A stretch of 7,774 nucleotides of DNA from Chloroflexota bacterium (GCA_026705105.1 JAPPBK010000397.1:1-7774), one strand, 5' to 3'; positions 1-6,080 are shown, numbered from the stretch's first letter. The notes: generated by a model not told the origin, from the letters alone. Program-made: numbers and translations.

Positions 1-432
1 TACGGCATCGAGTACCTGCTCGACCCCCGCCAGATCGCCCGCAACGAGAACATCGTCGCGATCAACGGGGCGCTCACCGCCGACCTGACCGGGCAGCTCG
101 GCGTGCACACGATCGGCCCGCGCGTCTACGCCGGCGTCGGCGGCCACCTCGCCTTCGCCATGGGCGCCTACCTCGCCCCCAAGGGGCGCTCCGTCACCGT
201 GCTGCCCTCGACCAACCGCGACGGCACGATCTCGACGATCATGGCCCAGTTCGACCCCGGCCAAATCGTCACTGTTCCGCGCGACATCGCCGACACGGTC
301 GTGACCGAGTACGGCATCGCCCGGCTGCTCGGCAAGACGGTGCGTCAGAGAGCCGACGAACTCATCGCAGTCGCCCACCCCGACTTCCGCGCCGAACTGC
401 GCCGAGAAGCGCAGAAGCTGTTTTATCCGTAG
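1..432 (+). CDS. Acetyl-CoA hydrolase/CoA-transferase family protein, C-terminal part (5' end outside window)
   Basis: The reading frame is open from the first base to a TAG at 430-432 and gives 143 residues with no start. They match the C-terminal domain of the acetyl-CoA hydrolase / 4-hydroxybutyrate (or butyryl) CoA-transferase family: 'IARNENIVAINGAL' at 12-25, 'DLTGQ' at 28-32, the glycine-rich 'GVGGHLAFAMGA' at 45-56, 'VLPST' at 67-71, 'VTEYGIA' at 101-107 and 'AHPDFRAEL' at 125-133. Family members are cytoplasmic enzymes that move CoA between short-chain acyl groups and acetate, or hydrolyse the thioester. The catalytic glutamate of the family lies in the missing N-terminal portion, so activity cannot be judged here. 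The glycine-rich loop has H and A where many relatives have Q and D (GGQxDF), which may mark a subgroup. The acyl substrate cannot be told from this fragment. The DUF488 gene follows after 16 bases and is probably co-transcribed. Confidence 0.9.
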   Translation, partial: YGIEYLLDPRQIARNENIVAINGALTADLTGQLGVHTIGPRVYAGVGGHLAFAMGAYLAPKGRSVTVLPSTNRDGTISTIMAQFDPGQIVTVPRDIADTVVTEYGIARLLGKTVRQRADELIAVAHPDFRAELRREAQKLFYP

Positions 433-448
433 GACTGTCGGCAGTCGG

Positions 449-898
449 ATGAAGCTCTACACCATCGGCTTCACGAAGAAGTCCGCTCGCGAGTTCTTTG
501 GTGAACTGTTGGGGCCCAGCGGGGCGAGGCGCGTGATTGACATCCGCCTGAGACCGTCGTCGCAGTTGGCGGGACTCGCCAAAGTGTCCAAGTCGGGCGG
601 CGACCTCGAGTTCCTGCTCGACCGACTGTGCGACATGGACTACGTCCACGTTCCGCTGCTCGCCCCATCCAATGAGTTGTTCACGTCCTATCGAGGCGGA
701 GACATCACCTGGGATGAGTATGAGGAGAGGTATCTGGAGCTGTTGGCCGAGCGTGAGGTCACGCGCGAGCTGGACCGGGCGCTGTTCGTTGACGCGGTGC
801 TGCTCTGCAGCGAGGACAGGCCGGAACGCTGTCACCGCCGGCTCGCGGCCGAGCATCTCCAGCGTCACTGGGGCGAGATCGAGATTATCCACCTCTAA
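449..898 (+). CDS. DUF488 family protein
   Basis: A 149-residue cytoplasmic protein with the features of the DUF488 family. The N-terminal 'YTIGFTKKSAREFF' is at 4-17, 'VIDIRLRPSSQLAGLAK' at 29-45, 'YVHVPLLAPSNEL' at 65-77, 'WDEYEERYLELLAE' at 88-101, and the signature 'LLCSEDRPERCHRRLAAEHL' at 118-137 contains Cys120, Cys128 and His129. Length is normal for the family and it looks complete. The conserved Cys and Cys-His are probably functional, but the biochemical role is not established and I assign none. The ATG at 449 fits the family N-terminus. No good Shine-Dalgarno sits at the usual distance (an AGGA at 431-434 is too far), so translation may depend on the gene 16 bases upstream. Codon use is less GC3-biased than its neighbours, with more TTG, TTT, TAT, GTT and AGG. 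The 3' end faces the esterase at 905 with a 6-base gap. Confidence 0.85.
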   Translation: MKLYTIGFTKKSAREFFGELLGPSGARRVIDIRLRPSSQLAGLAKVSKSGGDLEFLLDRLCDMDYVHVPLLAPSNELFTSYRGGDITWDEYEERYLELLAEREVTRELDRALFVDAVLLCSEDRPERCHRRLAAEHLQRHWGEIEIIHL

Positions 899-904
899 GA
901 GTGA

Positions 905-1825
905 TCAGGAGTGTTCGCGGATCCACTCGCCGATGCGGTCGATGGCCTGTTGGCCCTCGGGCAGCATGGGGGCGAACCCCTGCCAGACGTGGAACATGTC
1001 CTCCCAGATCTCTTCCACGACTTCGACGCCGGCCTCGCGCGCCCTCGCCGCCACACGCTCGGTGTCGCGGCAGATCATCTCCACGGATCCGGCCTGGAAG
1101 AGCAGCGGACAGATGCCCTCGTAGTCGGCGAAGACCGGAGAGAGCAGCGGATCGGTTCGGTCCGTGTCGCCCGCGTACATGGCGGCCCAGCCTTGCGATG
1201 CCTTGATTGCCATGGTGTTTTCGGGAATCGTCGGGTCTTCCAGTCCGAACGCCGACAACTCTTCCGGTCCGGCGGCGAGGTCGGTCCAGGCGGAGAGGCC
1301 GATGCCTCCGGTAGGCATGCGCAGGCCGCGCTCCCGGGCGGCGAGCAGCGTCGCCAGCATCAGGCCGCCGCCGGCCGAATCGCCGCCGACAAACACCGAG
1401 CTCGCCTCGCCCGACTCGACCGGACCGTTGACCCAGATGTACTCGAGCCCGGCAATCGCATCGTCGACAGCTGCCGGGAAGACGTGCTCCGGCGCCAGCC
1501 GATAGTCCAGGCTCAGCGCGACGCAGCCCGCCGCGCGGCAGATGTCGGCGACCAGTCGGCGGTGGGTGCCGATTGATCCCAGCACATAGCCGCCGCCGTG
1601 CACGTAGAGCAAGCGCCGATTTGGATCTGATCCGGGCAACACCGTCCACTCGCCCAGCACGCCGTTGGCGTCGGCTGCGGTGAGCGAGATGTCGTCCTGC
1701 AGCGGGAAGCTGAAGCCCTCCTCCATCGCCGCGCGTTGCTGTTCGACACTCAGTTCGCCTTCGATCATGCTGGCGGCTTGCGCCTGCATCGCCTCGACGA
1801 CCTGGAAGTACTCATCCGATGGCAT
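905..1825 (-). CDS. Alpha/beta hydrolase, HSL-type esterase/lipase (downstream tandem copy)
   Basis: A 306-residue hydrolase of the hormone-sensitive-lipase (bacterial family IV) type, expected to cleave short-chain esters or lactones in the cytoplasm; no signal peptide is seen. Counting from the ATG at 1825, the oxyanion-hole HGGG is at 76-79, 'LDYRLAPE' at 106-113, the nucleophile elbow GDSAGG at 148-153 with Ser150, and the catalytic His279 in 'MFHVW'. The acid position appears to be Glu249 (in 'GSVEMICRD') rather than the common Asp. I chose the ATG at 1825 over the in-frame ATG at 1864: it has GGAG nine bases upstream, and its N-terminus (MPSDEYFQVVEAM) aligns residue for residue with that of the upstream paralogue (MASAELQKVLDLM). 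The 1864 start would overlap the previous stop by ATGA but has no Shine-Dalgarno and adds an unmatched 13-residue extension. It probably forms an operon with the paralogue 35 bases upstream. Confidence 0.9.
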   Translation of the reverse strand: MPSDEYFQVVEAMQAQAASMIEGELSVEQQRAAMEEGFSFPLQDDISLTAADANGVLGEWTVLPGSDPNRRLLYVHGGGYVLGSIGTHRRLVADICRAAGCVALSLDYRLAPEHVFPAAVDDAIAGLEYIWVNGPVESGEASSVFVGGDSAGGGLMLATLLAARERGLRMPTGGIGLSAWTDLAAGPEELSAFGLEDPTIPENTMAIKASQGWAAMYAGDTDRTDPLLSPVFADYEGICPLLFQAGSVEMICRDTERVAARAREAGVEVVEEIWEDMFHVWQGFAPMLPEGQQAIDRIGEWIREHS

Positions 1826-1860
1826 GGCCTGATTCTCCGCTCGTCCTGGGGCGGCTTCGC

Positions 1861-2760
1861 TCATGCGTGTTGGCAGATGAACTCGCCGATCCGGTCAATC
1901 GCCGCTTGACCCTCGGGCAGCATCGGGGCGAAGGCGTGCCAGACGTGGAACATCTCGTCCCAGACCTCCTCAACCACGTCAACGCCCGCGGCTCGGGCCT
2001 TTTCGGCGACCCGCGTGGTGTCGGCGAGCAGGACCTCGGCATCGCCGACCTGGAGCAGCAGCGGCGGCAGTCCGGCGTAGTCGGCGTAGAGCGGCGAGGC
2101 CAGCGGATCAGTGGCCTCGGTCGAACCAAGGTAGGCAGTCGCCATACCGTTGATCATCGACGCGTCGGTGATCAACGGATCCGCCTCGGCGCGAGTTTGA
2201 ATCGTCTCGCCGGTAATGGCCAGGTCGGTCCAGGAGGAGATGCCGATCGCGGCGTTGGGCTGCTCGACCCCGCGATCGCGTGCGGCCAGCAAGGTCGCCA
2301 ACGTGAGTCCGCCCCCGGCGGAGTCGCCGGCGACGAAGACGGACTCGGCTGCGCCCGCGCCGCTGGGACCGTTCTCCTGGATGAACTTCAGTCCTTCGAT
2401 CGCATCTTCGACCGCCGCCGGGAACGGCGCCTCGGGCGCGAGCCGGTAATCGAGATTGAGCACGGCGCAGCCGCCCGCCCTGGCGATGTCTTCGCAGAGG
2501 CGTCGGTGCGTGACCGGCGAGCCGATCACGTAACCGCCTCCGTGCACGTACAGCAACCGCCGGCTGGGATCCGACTCCGCAACCGTCACCCACTCGCCCG
2601 GCACGCCGTTCGCCTCGACCGGCGTCACGGTCGCTGCCTCGGTGGCCGGGAAGGCGGTCTCTTCCATACCCGCGCGCATGCCCTGGATGTCGGTCGCACC
2701 GCCGCCCAGCGGACGCTGCGCCATCAGGTCGAGCACTTTCTGAAGTTCTGCGGAAGCCAT
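1861..2760 (-). CDS. Alpha/beta hydrolase, HSL-type esterase/lipase (upstream tandem copy)
   Basis: A 299-residue HSL-family hydrolase and close paralogue of the next gene; by eye more than half the residues are identical across the catalytic domain. HGGG is at 73-76, 'LDYRLAPE' at 103-110, GDSAGG at 145-150 with nucleophile Ser147, and His272 in 'MFHVW'. Glu242 in 'VGDAEVLLAD' sits where many relatives have the catalytic Asp. The 'GDAEVLL.D..R.A..A..AGV' pattern resembles proteins often annotated as esterases or epsilon-lactone hydrolases, but the substrate is not determinable. The frame stays open far upstream (to 3579). I start at the ATG at 2760 because a purine-rich GGGGAAAGG lies eight bases before it, a normal family N-terminus follows, and a longer form would run into the divergent flavoenzyme gene. 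It is first in a minus-strand pair and divergent from the gene at 2872. Confidence 0.92.
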   Translation of the reverse strand: MASAELQKVLDLMAQRPLGGGATDIQGMRAGMEETAFPATEAATVTPVEANGVPGEWVTVAESDPSRRLLYVHGGGYVIGSPVTHRRLCEDIARAGGCAVLNLDYRLAPEAPFPAAVEDAIEGLKFIQENGPSGAGAAESVFVAGDSAGGGLTLATLLAARDRGVEQPNAAIGISSWTDLAITGETIQTRAEADPLITDASMINGMATAYLGSTEATDPLASPLYADYAGLPPLLLQVGDAEVLLADTTRVAEKARAAGVDVVEEVWDEMFHVWHAFAPMLPEGQAAIDRIGEFICQHA

Positions 2761-2871
2761 GGATCGCGCCTTTCCCCTCGGTGATCTGCATGAGAAGCCC
2801 TGCGCTGGCAAGATAGCGACTCGGCTGCGCGATACTGGCAATGATCCAGATCGCATTGAACGGACACCCCC
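2761..2871. promoter_or_regulatory. Divergent spacer between esterase operon and LLM flavoenzyme
   Basis: These 111 bases must hold the promoters for both directions, unless the plus-strand gene is transcribed from elsewhere. The heptamer CTGGCAA occurs twice as a direct repeat at 2805-2811 and 2835-2841, start to start 30 bases (about three helical turns), which could be a regulator site. On the minus strand TTGCCA (2841-2836) resembles a -35 box and TATCTT (2815-2810) a -10 box, but the 20-base spacing is too long for a standard sigma-70 promoter. On the plus strand GATACT (2831-2836) is a weak -10 candidate. No firm promoter is assigned. Confidence 0.3.
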
Positions 2872-3774
2872 ATGCGCATCGTCTCTCCACCGCTCGCTGC
2901 CACGATGGCGGGCAAGCTCGACGCCGTCCGCCAGCTCGAAGCCGACGGCTTCGACGGCGCGTTCATTCCCTCGGTCGGACACGACGCGATGACCGTGCTC
3001 GCCCTCGCCGCCGCCGAAACCAGCTCGATTGAACTCGCGACCTACGTAATCCCCACCTACACCCGCCACCCCGTGGCGATGGCTCAGCAGGCGCTCGCCA
3101 CCAACGCCGCCGCCGGCGGACGCTTCACGCTGGGGCTGGGCCTGTCGCACGAGGTTGTGATCAGCGACTCCTGGGGACTGGACTTCGACAAGGTCGTCCG
3201 GCACATGCGCGAGTACCTCGAGGTCCTGCTGCCGCTGATGCGCGGCGAGCAGGTCGACTACGAAGGCGAGGAGTTTCGCGTCCACTCGAAGCTGGAGTTG
3301 CCCGACTGCGAGATGCCGTCGGTCGTGGTCGCGGCGCTGGGCCCGCAGATGCTGCGCGTCACCGGCCGACTCGCCGACGGCACCGCTCTGTGGCTCGCCG
3401 GACCGAAGTGGATCGAAGAGGTCGTGATCCCGGAGATGGGCGCGGCCGCGCGCGACGCGGGCAAGCCCGACCCGCGAGTCATCGCCGGCGTGCCGATCTC
3501 GATCACCTCCGATCCCGACGGCGCGCGCGAACGCATCGCCCGCGCCTACGCGATGTACAACACGCTGCCGTCCTATCAACGCGTGATCCAGGGATCGGGC
3601 GCCGACAACCCCGCCGGCGTCTCAATCGTCGGCAGTGAGGAAGAGGTCGAGCTGGAACTGCGCCGCTGGCGAGATGTCGGCGTGACCGACTTCTACGCCG
3701 CCTTCGAAGGCGCCAACGCGGAGGAGCGGCAGCGCACCCGCGAGTTCGTCGCCGCGCTGGCGCCGAGTCTGTAG
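2872..3774 (+). CDS. LLM class flavin-dependent oxidoreductase (probably F420-dependent)
   Basis: A 300-residue luciferase-like monooxygenase-fold (TIM-barrel) protein, complete for its family. Diagnostic stretches are 'LEADGFDGAFIPSVGHDAMTVLA' at 22-44, 'IELATYVIPTYTRHPVAMAQQAL' at 53-75 with the typical 'RHP', 'GGRFTLGLGLSH' at 82-93, 'HMREYLEVLLPLM' at 111-123, and the C-terminal 'GVSIVGSEEEVELELRRWRDVGVTDF' at 249-274. The 'LGLGLSH' followed by 'HMREYL' is characteristic of mycobacterial and related F420-using LLM enzymes (the TIGR03564-like group, from memory). F420 rather than FMN is therefore likely but inferred. It would catalyse hydride transfer or oxygenation of an unknown small substrate in the cytoplasm. 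The ATG at 2872 begins the expected 'MRI' N-terminus and has no clear Shine-Dalgarno, so translation may be leaderless. It is divergent from the esterase operon and followed by a hairpin repeat 4 bases after its stop. Confidence 0.88.
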   Translation: MRIVSPPLAATMAGKLDAVRQLEADGFDGAFIPSVGHDAMTVLALAAAETSSIELATYVIPTYTRHPVAMAQQALATNAAAGGRFTLGLGLSHEVVISDSWGLDFDKVVRHMREYLEVLLPLMRGEQVDYEGEEFRVHSKLELPDCEMPSVVVAALGPQMLRVTGRLADGTALWLAGPKWIEEVVIPEMGAAARDAGKPDPRVIAGVPISITSDPDGARERIARAYAMYNTLPSYQRVIQGSGADNPAGVSIVGSEEEVELELRRWRDVGVTDFYAAFEGANAEERQRTREFVAALAPSL

Positions 3775-3778
3775 GGAG

Positions 3779-3822
3779 CCCCCCTCTGCATTCGGCATCT
3801 CCCCCGCTTCGCGGGGGAGAGA
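3779..3822 (+). repeat. GC-rich hairpin repeat (REP-like singlet)
   Basis: The core is a perfect 10-base-pair hairpin with arms TCTCCCCCGC (3798-3807) and GCGGGGGAGA (3811-3820) around a TTC loop. It starts 4 bases after the flavoenzyme stop, so it may protect or terminate that transcript, but no T-run follows and it is not a classical intrinsic terminator. The unit (CCCCCCTCTGC, three variable bases, CGGCATCTCCCCC, then the hairpin) matches the reverse complement of 4643-4670, and 3796-3817 matches 4716-4737 in direct orientation. It is therefore one half of the larger palindrome at 4625-4743. Confidence 0.75.
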
Positions 3823-3876
3823 GTTGGGAAACTCCCGTTGCGGCTACTAGCCTGCGCACGACCCGCGACACAGTGC

Positions 3877-3881
3877 AGGAG
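3877..3881 (+). promoter_or_regulatory. Shine-Dalgarno deciding the NIPSNAP-like start
   Basis: AGGAG followed by six bases and the ATG at 3888. It rules against the in-frame GTG at 3873, which would place this site inside the coding region. Confidence 0.7.
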
Positions 3882-3887
3882 TTCAGC

Positions 3888-4559
3888 ATGGCTGTTTTTC
3901 TCGAGGTTCGACACCGAATCAAGCCGATAACCAACACCGCCTTCGACCTGTTTGTCGACTTCTACGCCGACACGGTCGTGCCGGCCACGGAGCGTCACGG
4001 GATCGACCTGGTCGGGGCCTGGAAAATGACCGGCGGCGAGATGGGTTGGGACATGTCGCTGCAGCGCTACGAGAACATGGCCCACGCCGAGGAGTGCCTG
4101 GCATCGCTCGCGCAGGACCAGTCGCTCTGGTCGGCAGTGGAGAAGCTGCGCGGCGAGATTGAAATCGAAGAGGTCACCAAGTTCACGCAGAGCGTGTCCT
4201 ATGGCACCGAGGAACGCCTCGAAGCGGCGCTGAGCGCAAGTCCGGATCGACCGCGACAGTACTTGCTCGCCGTGCTCCAGACCTCGACCGGCGGTCTACT
4301 GCCGGCGATCGAAGCCCTCGGCGGGTTCGTCGACACACTCGACGCCGCCGGGGCGCTGCAGCTGGCGACAGCCTACGCTTCGCGCATCGGCCGCTCCGGG
4401 GAGCTGACCGACCTCTGGATCATGCCGGGTGGCGTGAGCGAGATGTTGGAGTATCGTCCGGGCGATCCGCTCAAGGACATCATCGGCCCATTCCGCCAGC
4501 ACGCGCCTGAGGAATCGGTCTACTTCCTTAACCCGCTGCCCTATTCGAAGCTGCAATAG
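3888..4559 (+). CDS. NIPSNAP-like protein (two ferredoxin-like alpha/beta-barrel domains)
   Basis: A 223-residue soluble protein with no signal peptide or membrane segment. The first half looks like a NIPSNAP / dimeric alpha-beta barrel domain: an opening strand 'VFLEVRHRIKP' at 3-13, a helix 'AFDLFVDFYADTVVPATERHG' at 18-38, strand 'LVGAWKMTGGEMGWDMSLQRYENMAHAEE' at 41-69, then 'LWSAVEKLRGEIEIEEVTKF' at 80-99. The second half (125-219) seems to repeat the fold loosely, with strand 'YLLAVLQTS', a helix 'LLPAIEALGGFVDTL' and strand 'GELTDLWIMPGG', ending 'YFLNPLPYSKLQ'. NIPSNAP-type proteins have no generally established reaction; some relatives are monooxygenase-like or bind small molecules. 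I chose the ATG at 3888, which has AGGAG at 3877-3881 six bases upstream; an in-frame GTG at 3873 lies before that Shine-Dalgarno. It sits 113 bases after the flavoenzyme and may or may not share its transcript. Confidence 0.65.
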   Translation: MAVFLEVRHRIKPITNTAFDLFVDFYADTVVPATERHGIDLVGAWKMTGGEMGWDMSLQRYENMAHAEECLASLAQDQSLWSAVEKLRGEIEIEEVTKFTQSVSYGTEERLEAALSASPDRPRQYLLAVLQTSTGGLLPAIEALGGFVDTLDAAGALQLATAYASRIGRSGELTDLWIMPGGVSEMLEYRPGDPLKDIIGPFRQHAPEESVYFLNPLPYSKLQ

Positions 4560-4763
4560 CTGAGCACCTTCAGCGGGCTCCGTCTTCCACACGTTGAGCG
4601 GGACGAGATGCCACGCCCTCACACCCTCTCCCCCCGCTCCGCGGGGGGAGATGCCGCAGGCAGAGGGGGGCACGCGCTGTGCACCATGCGGTGCGCCCCC
4701 ACTGTCGCTCCGCGACATCTCCCCCGCTTCGCGGGGGGAGAGGACTAAACCTCTCTGCTCCGA
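4560..4763. other. Spacer between convergent genes
   Basis: Between the stop codons of the NIPSNAP-like gene and the M20 peptidase gene I see no credible coding sequence. Apart from the palindromic element at 4625-4743, the flanks (4560-4624 and 4744-4763) show no recognisable motif. The hairpins could end transcription from both sides or act as 3' stabilisers. Confidence 0.6.
4625..4743. repeat. 119-base palindromic element, REPIN/MITE-like, with 13-base terminal inverted repeats
   Basis: The ends are perfect 13-base inverted repeats: CCTCTCCCCCCGC at 4625-4637 and GCGGGGGGAGAGG at 4731-4743. Each half carries its own GC hairpin. The left one is perfect (4628-4637 with 4641-4650, loop TCC); the right one has one extra G (4718-4727 with 4731-4741, loop TTC). 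The two halves are also imperfect reverse complements further inward (GATGCCGC versus GATGTCGC, then the G-runs) and meet at a central hairpin GCACC-ATGC-GGTGC (4681-4694). A small extra stem TGTCGC-TCC-GCGACA lies at 4703-4717. The element fills most of the spacer between two convergent genes. No transposase is encoded, there is no T-run for a standard terminator, and no target-site duplication is evident by eye. Confidence 0.75.
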
Positions 4764-6080
4764 CTACGTCACCATCCGACGGACGATCTCGTAGGTCAGC
4801 TCGACGCCCATGTTGAAGTTCTCGACCGTCATGTGCTCGTCGTTGCCGTGGAAGCCGGAGGCTTCCTCCGGGCTGAGCAGGACGGGGATGAAGCCGTAGG
4901 CGGGGATGCCCTGCTGGCGCAGGAATCGATTGTCGGTGCCGCCGACGCAGGTCGAGGGAACGACCGTGGCGTCCTCGACCGCCTCGGTGACGACGGCCTC
5001 GATCGTGTGGTACAGCTCGGTGTCCCAATCGACCTCAACCGGCTGATCCTGGTCCCAGCCGGAGAACTCGACCTCGATTCGGTCGTCGTCGATCACCTCG
5101 ATCACCTGCCGTCGCCAGTCCTCGCGGTCCTGTCCAGGCAACAGTCGGCAATCGATTGTCGCCTCCGACTTGGCCGGGATCACGTTGGCCTTGATCCCGC
5201 TGCTGACCATCGTCACGTTGAGCGTGTTGATGAACATCGCGTGGATGTGGGGATGCTCGGTGATCAGCGCCGCCAGCTCGTCCTCGCTGTCGAAGGCCGG
5301 GATGTGGCCCTCGGCCACGAGGCGGTCGAGCCAGATCCGGGTCGAGGGCGTGATCGTGACCGGCCGCTCCCAGGCGGCCAGCTTCGAGAGCGCGTTGACG
5401 AGGTGCACGGCGGAGTTGTCGTAGTGCGGCCGCGAGCCGTGACCCGGCGTGCCGATCGAGGTGAGCTGCAGCCAGCAGATGTCCTTCTCGTTGGTGGCGA
5501 CGGAGAAGATGTCGGCTTCCTTGCCCATCAGCTGGGTCGATCCCGAGCCGCCCTCGGAGAGCTCGAACTCGACATCGACGAGGTCGGGGCGGTTCTTGCA
5601 GAGCCACTCCATGCCCCAGACCGAGCCGGCCTCCTCGTCGGGCACGCCGCAGAAGACGAGGTCGCGCTTGAGCGACGCGTTGCTGCGCTGGAGCAGCAGC
5701 ATCGTCATCAGATGCATGATCCCGCAGCCCTTCATGTCGACCGCGCCGCGTCCGTAGATCTTGCCGTCCTCGATCAGCCCCTCGAAGGCCGGCTTGGTCC
5801 AGTAGGCCTCCTCGACCGGTACGACGTCGAGGTGGTTGCAGAGCATCATCGGCCGCTTGGAGCCGTCGCCGCGCAGCCAGGCGAAGACCGCCTCGCGCTC
5901 GGGCTGAATCTCGACGTACTCGACCTCCATCCCCGCCTCGGAGAGGATCTGCCCCATCCAGCGAGCCGCCGGCTTCTCGTTGCCCGGCGGGTTGGTCGTG
6001 TCGATCTGCAGATAGTTGACGAAGAAATCCAGCGCTTCGTCAAACACCGGTTGCCAGTTGATCGCGCCGTTAGTGGTCAT
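4764..6080 (-). CDS. M20 family metallopeptidase (ArgE/DapE/ACY1/CPG2-like)
   Basis: A 438-residue cytoplasmic zinc-dependent amidohydrolase/peptidase of normal family length. Metal and catalytic residues are all present: His83 and Asp85 in 'CNHLDVVP', bridging Asp115 in 'GRGAVDMKG', catalytic base Glu149 and ligand Glu150 in 'PDEEAG', Glu176 in 'LSEGGSG', and the last ligand His411 in 'GFHGNDEH'. The inserted dimerisation domain is marked by 'TSIGTPGHGSRPH' at 207-219 and returns to the catalytic domain around 'IDCRLLPGQ' at 309-317. Family members release amino acids from N-acyl amino acids or small peptides (acetylornithine, succinyl-diaminopimelate, acyl-amino acids). The exact substrate cannot be read from sequence, and no arginine or lysine biosynthesis genes are adjacent. 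The ATG at 6080 is supported by GGAG eight bases upstream. It is divergent from the helicase gene (94-base spacer) and convergent with the NIPSNAP-like gene. Confidence 0.93.
   Translation of the reverse strand: MTTNGAINWQPVFDEALDFFVNYLQIDTTNPPGNEKPAARWMGQILSEAGMEVEYVEIQPEREAVFAWLRGDGSKRPMMLCNHLDVVPVEEAYWTKPAFEGLIEDGKIYGRGAVDMKGCGIMHLMTMLLLQRSNASLKRDLVFCGVPDEEAGSVWGMEWLCKNRPDLVDVEFELSEGGSGSTQLMGKEADIFSVATNEKDICWLQLTSIGTPGHGSRPHYDNSAVHLVNALSKLAAWERPVTITPSTRIWLDRLVAEGHIPAFDSEDELAALITEHPHIHAMFINTLNVTMVSSGIKANVIPAKSEATIDCRLLPGQDREDWRRQVIEVIDDDRIEVEFSGWDQDQPVEVDWDTELYHTIEAVVTEAVEDATVVPSTCVGGTDNRFLRQQGIPAYGFIPVLLSPEEASGFHGNDEHMTVENFNMGVELTYEIVRRMVT

Noticed and set aside
1819..2784. 321-codon plus-strand open frame opposite the upstream esterase
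   Set aside because: Antisense shadow of a gene with an intact HGGG, GDSAGG and His; no domain features of its own.
2761..3579. 273-codon N-terminal extension of the upstream esterase open frame
   Set aside because: It runs antisense through the flavoenzyme gene and the spacer. The ATG at 2760 has a strong Shine-Dalgarno and gives the normal family length.
3798..3820. Classical rho-independent terminator after the flavoenzyme gene
   Set aside because: The hairpin is strong but is followed by GAGTTGGG rather than a T-run, so I list it as a repeat with only possible termination activity.
4618..4743. CRISPR-like array from repeated GC-rich hairpins
   Set aside because: The repeats are inverted rather than direct, not evenly spaced, and have no unique spacers of constant length.
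4594..4794. Small plus-strand open frame (66 codons) across the palindromic element
   Set aside because: Its residues (PSPPAPRGE, SPASRGE) are just translated repeat sequence, as commonly seen when GC hairpin repeats are read as protein.
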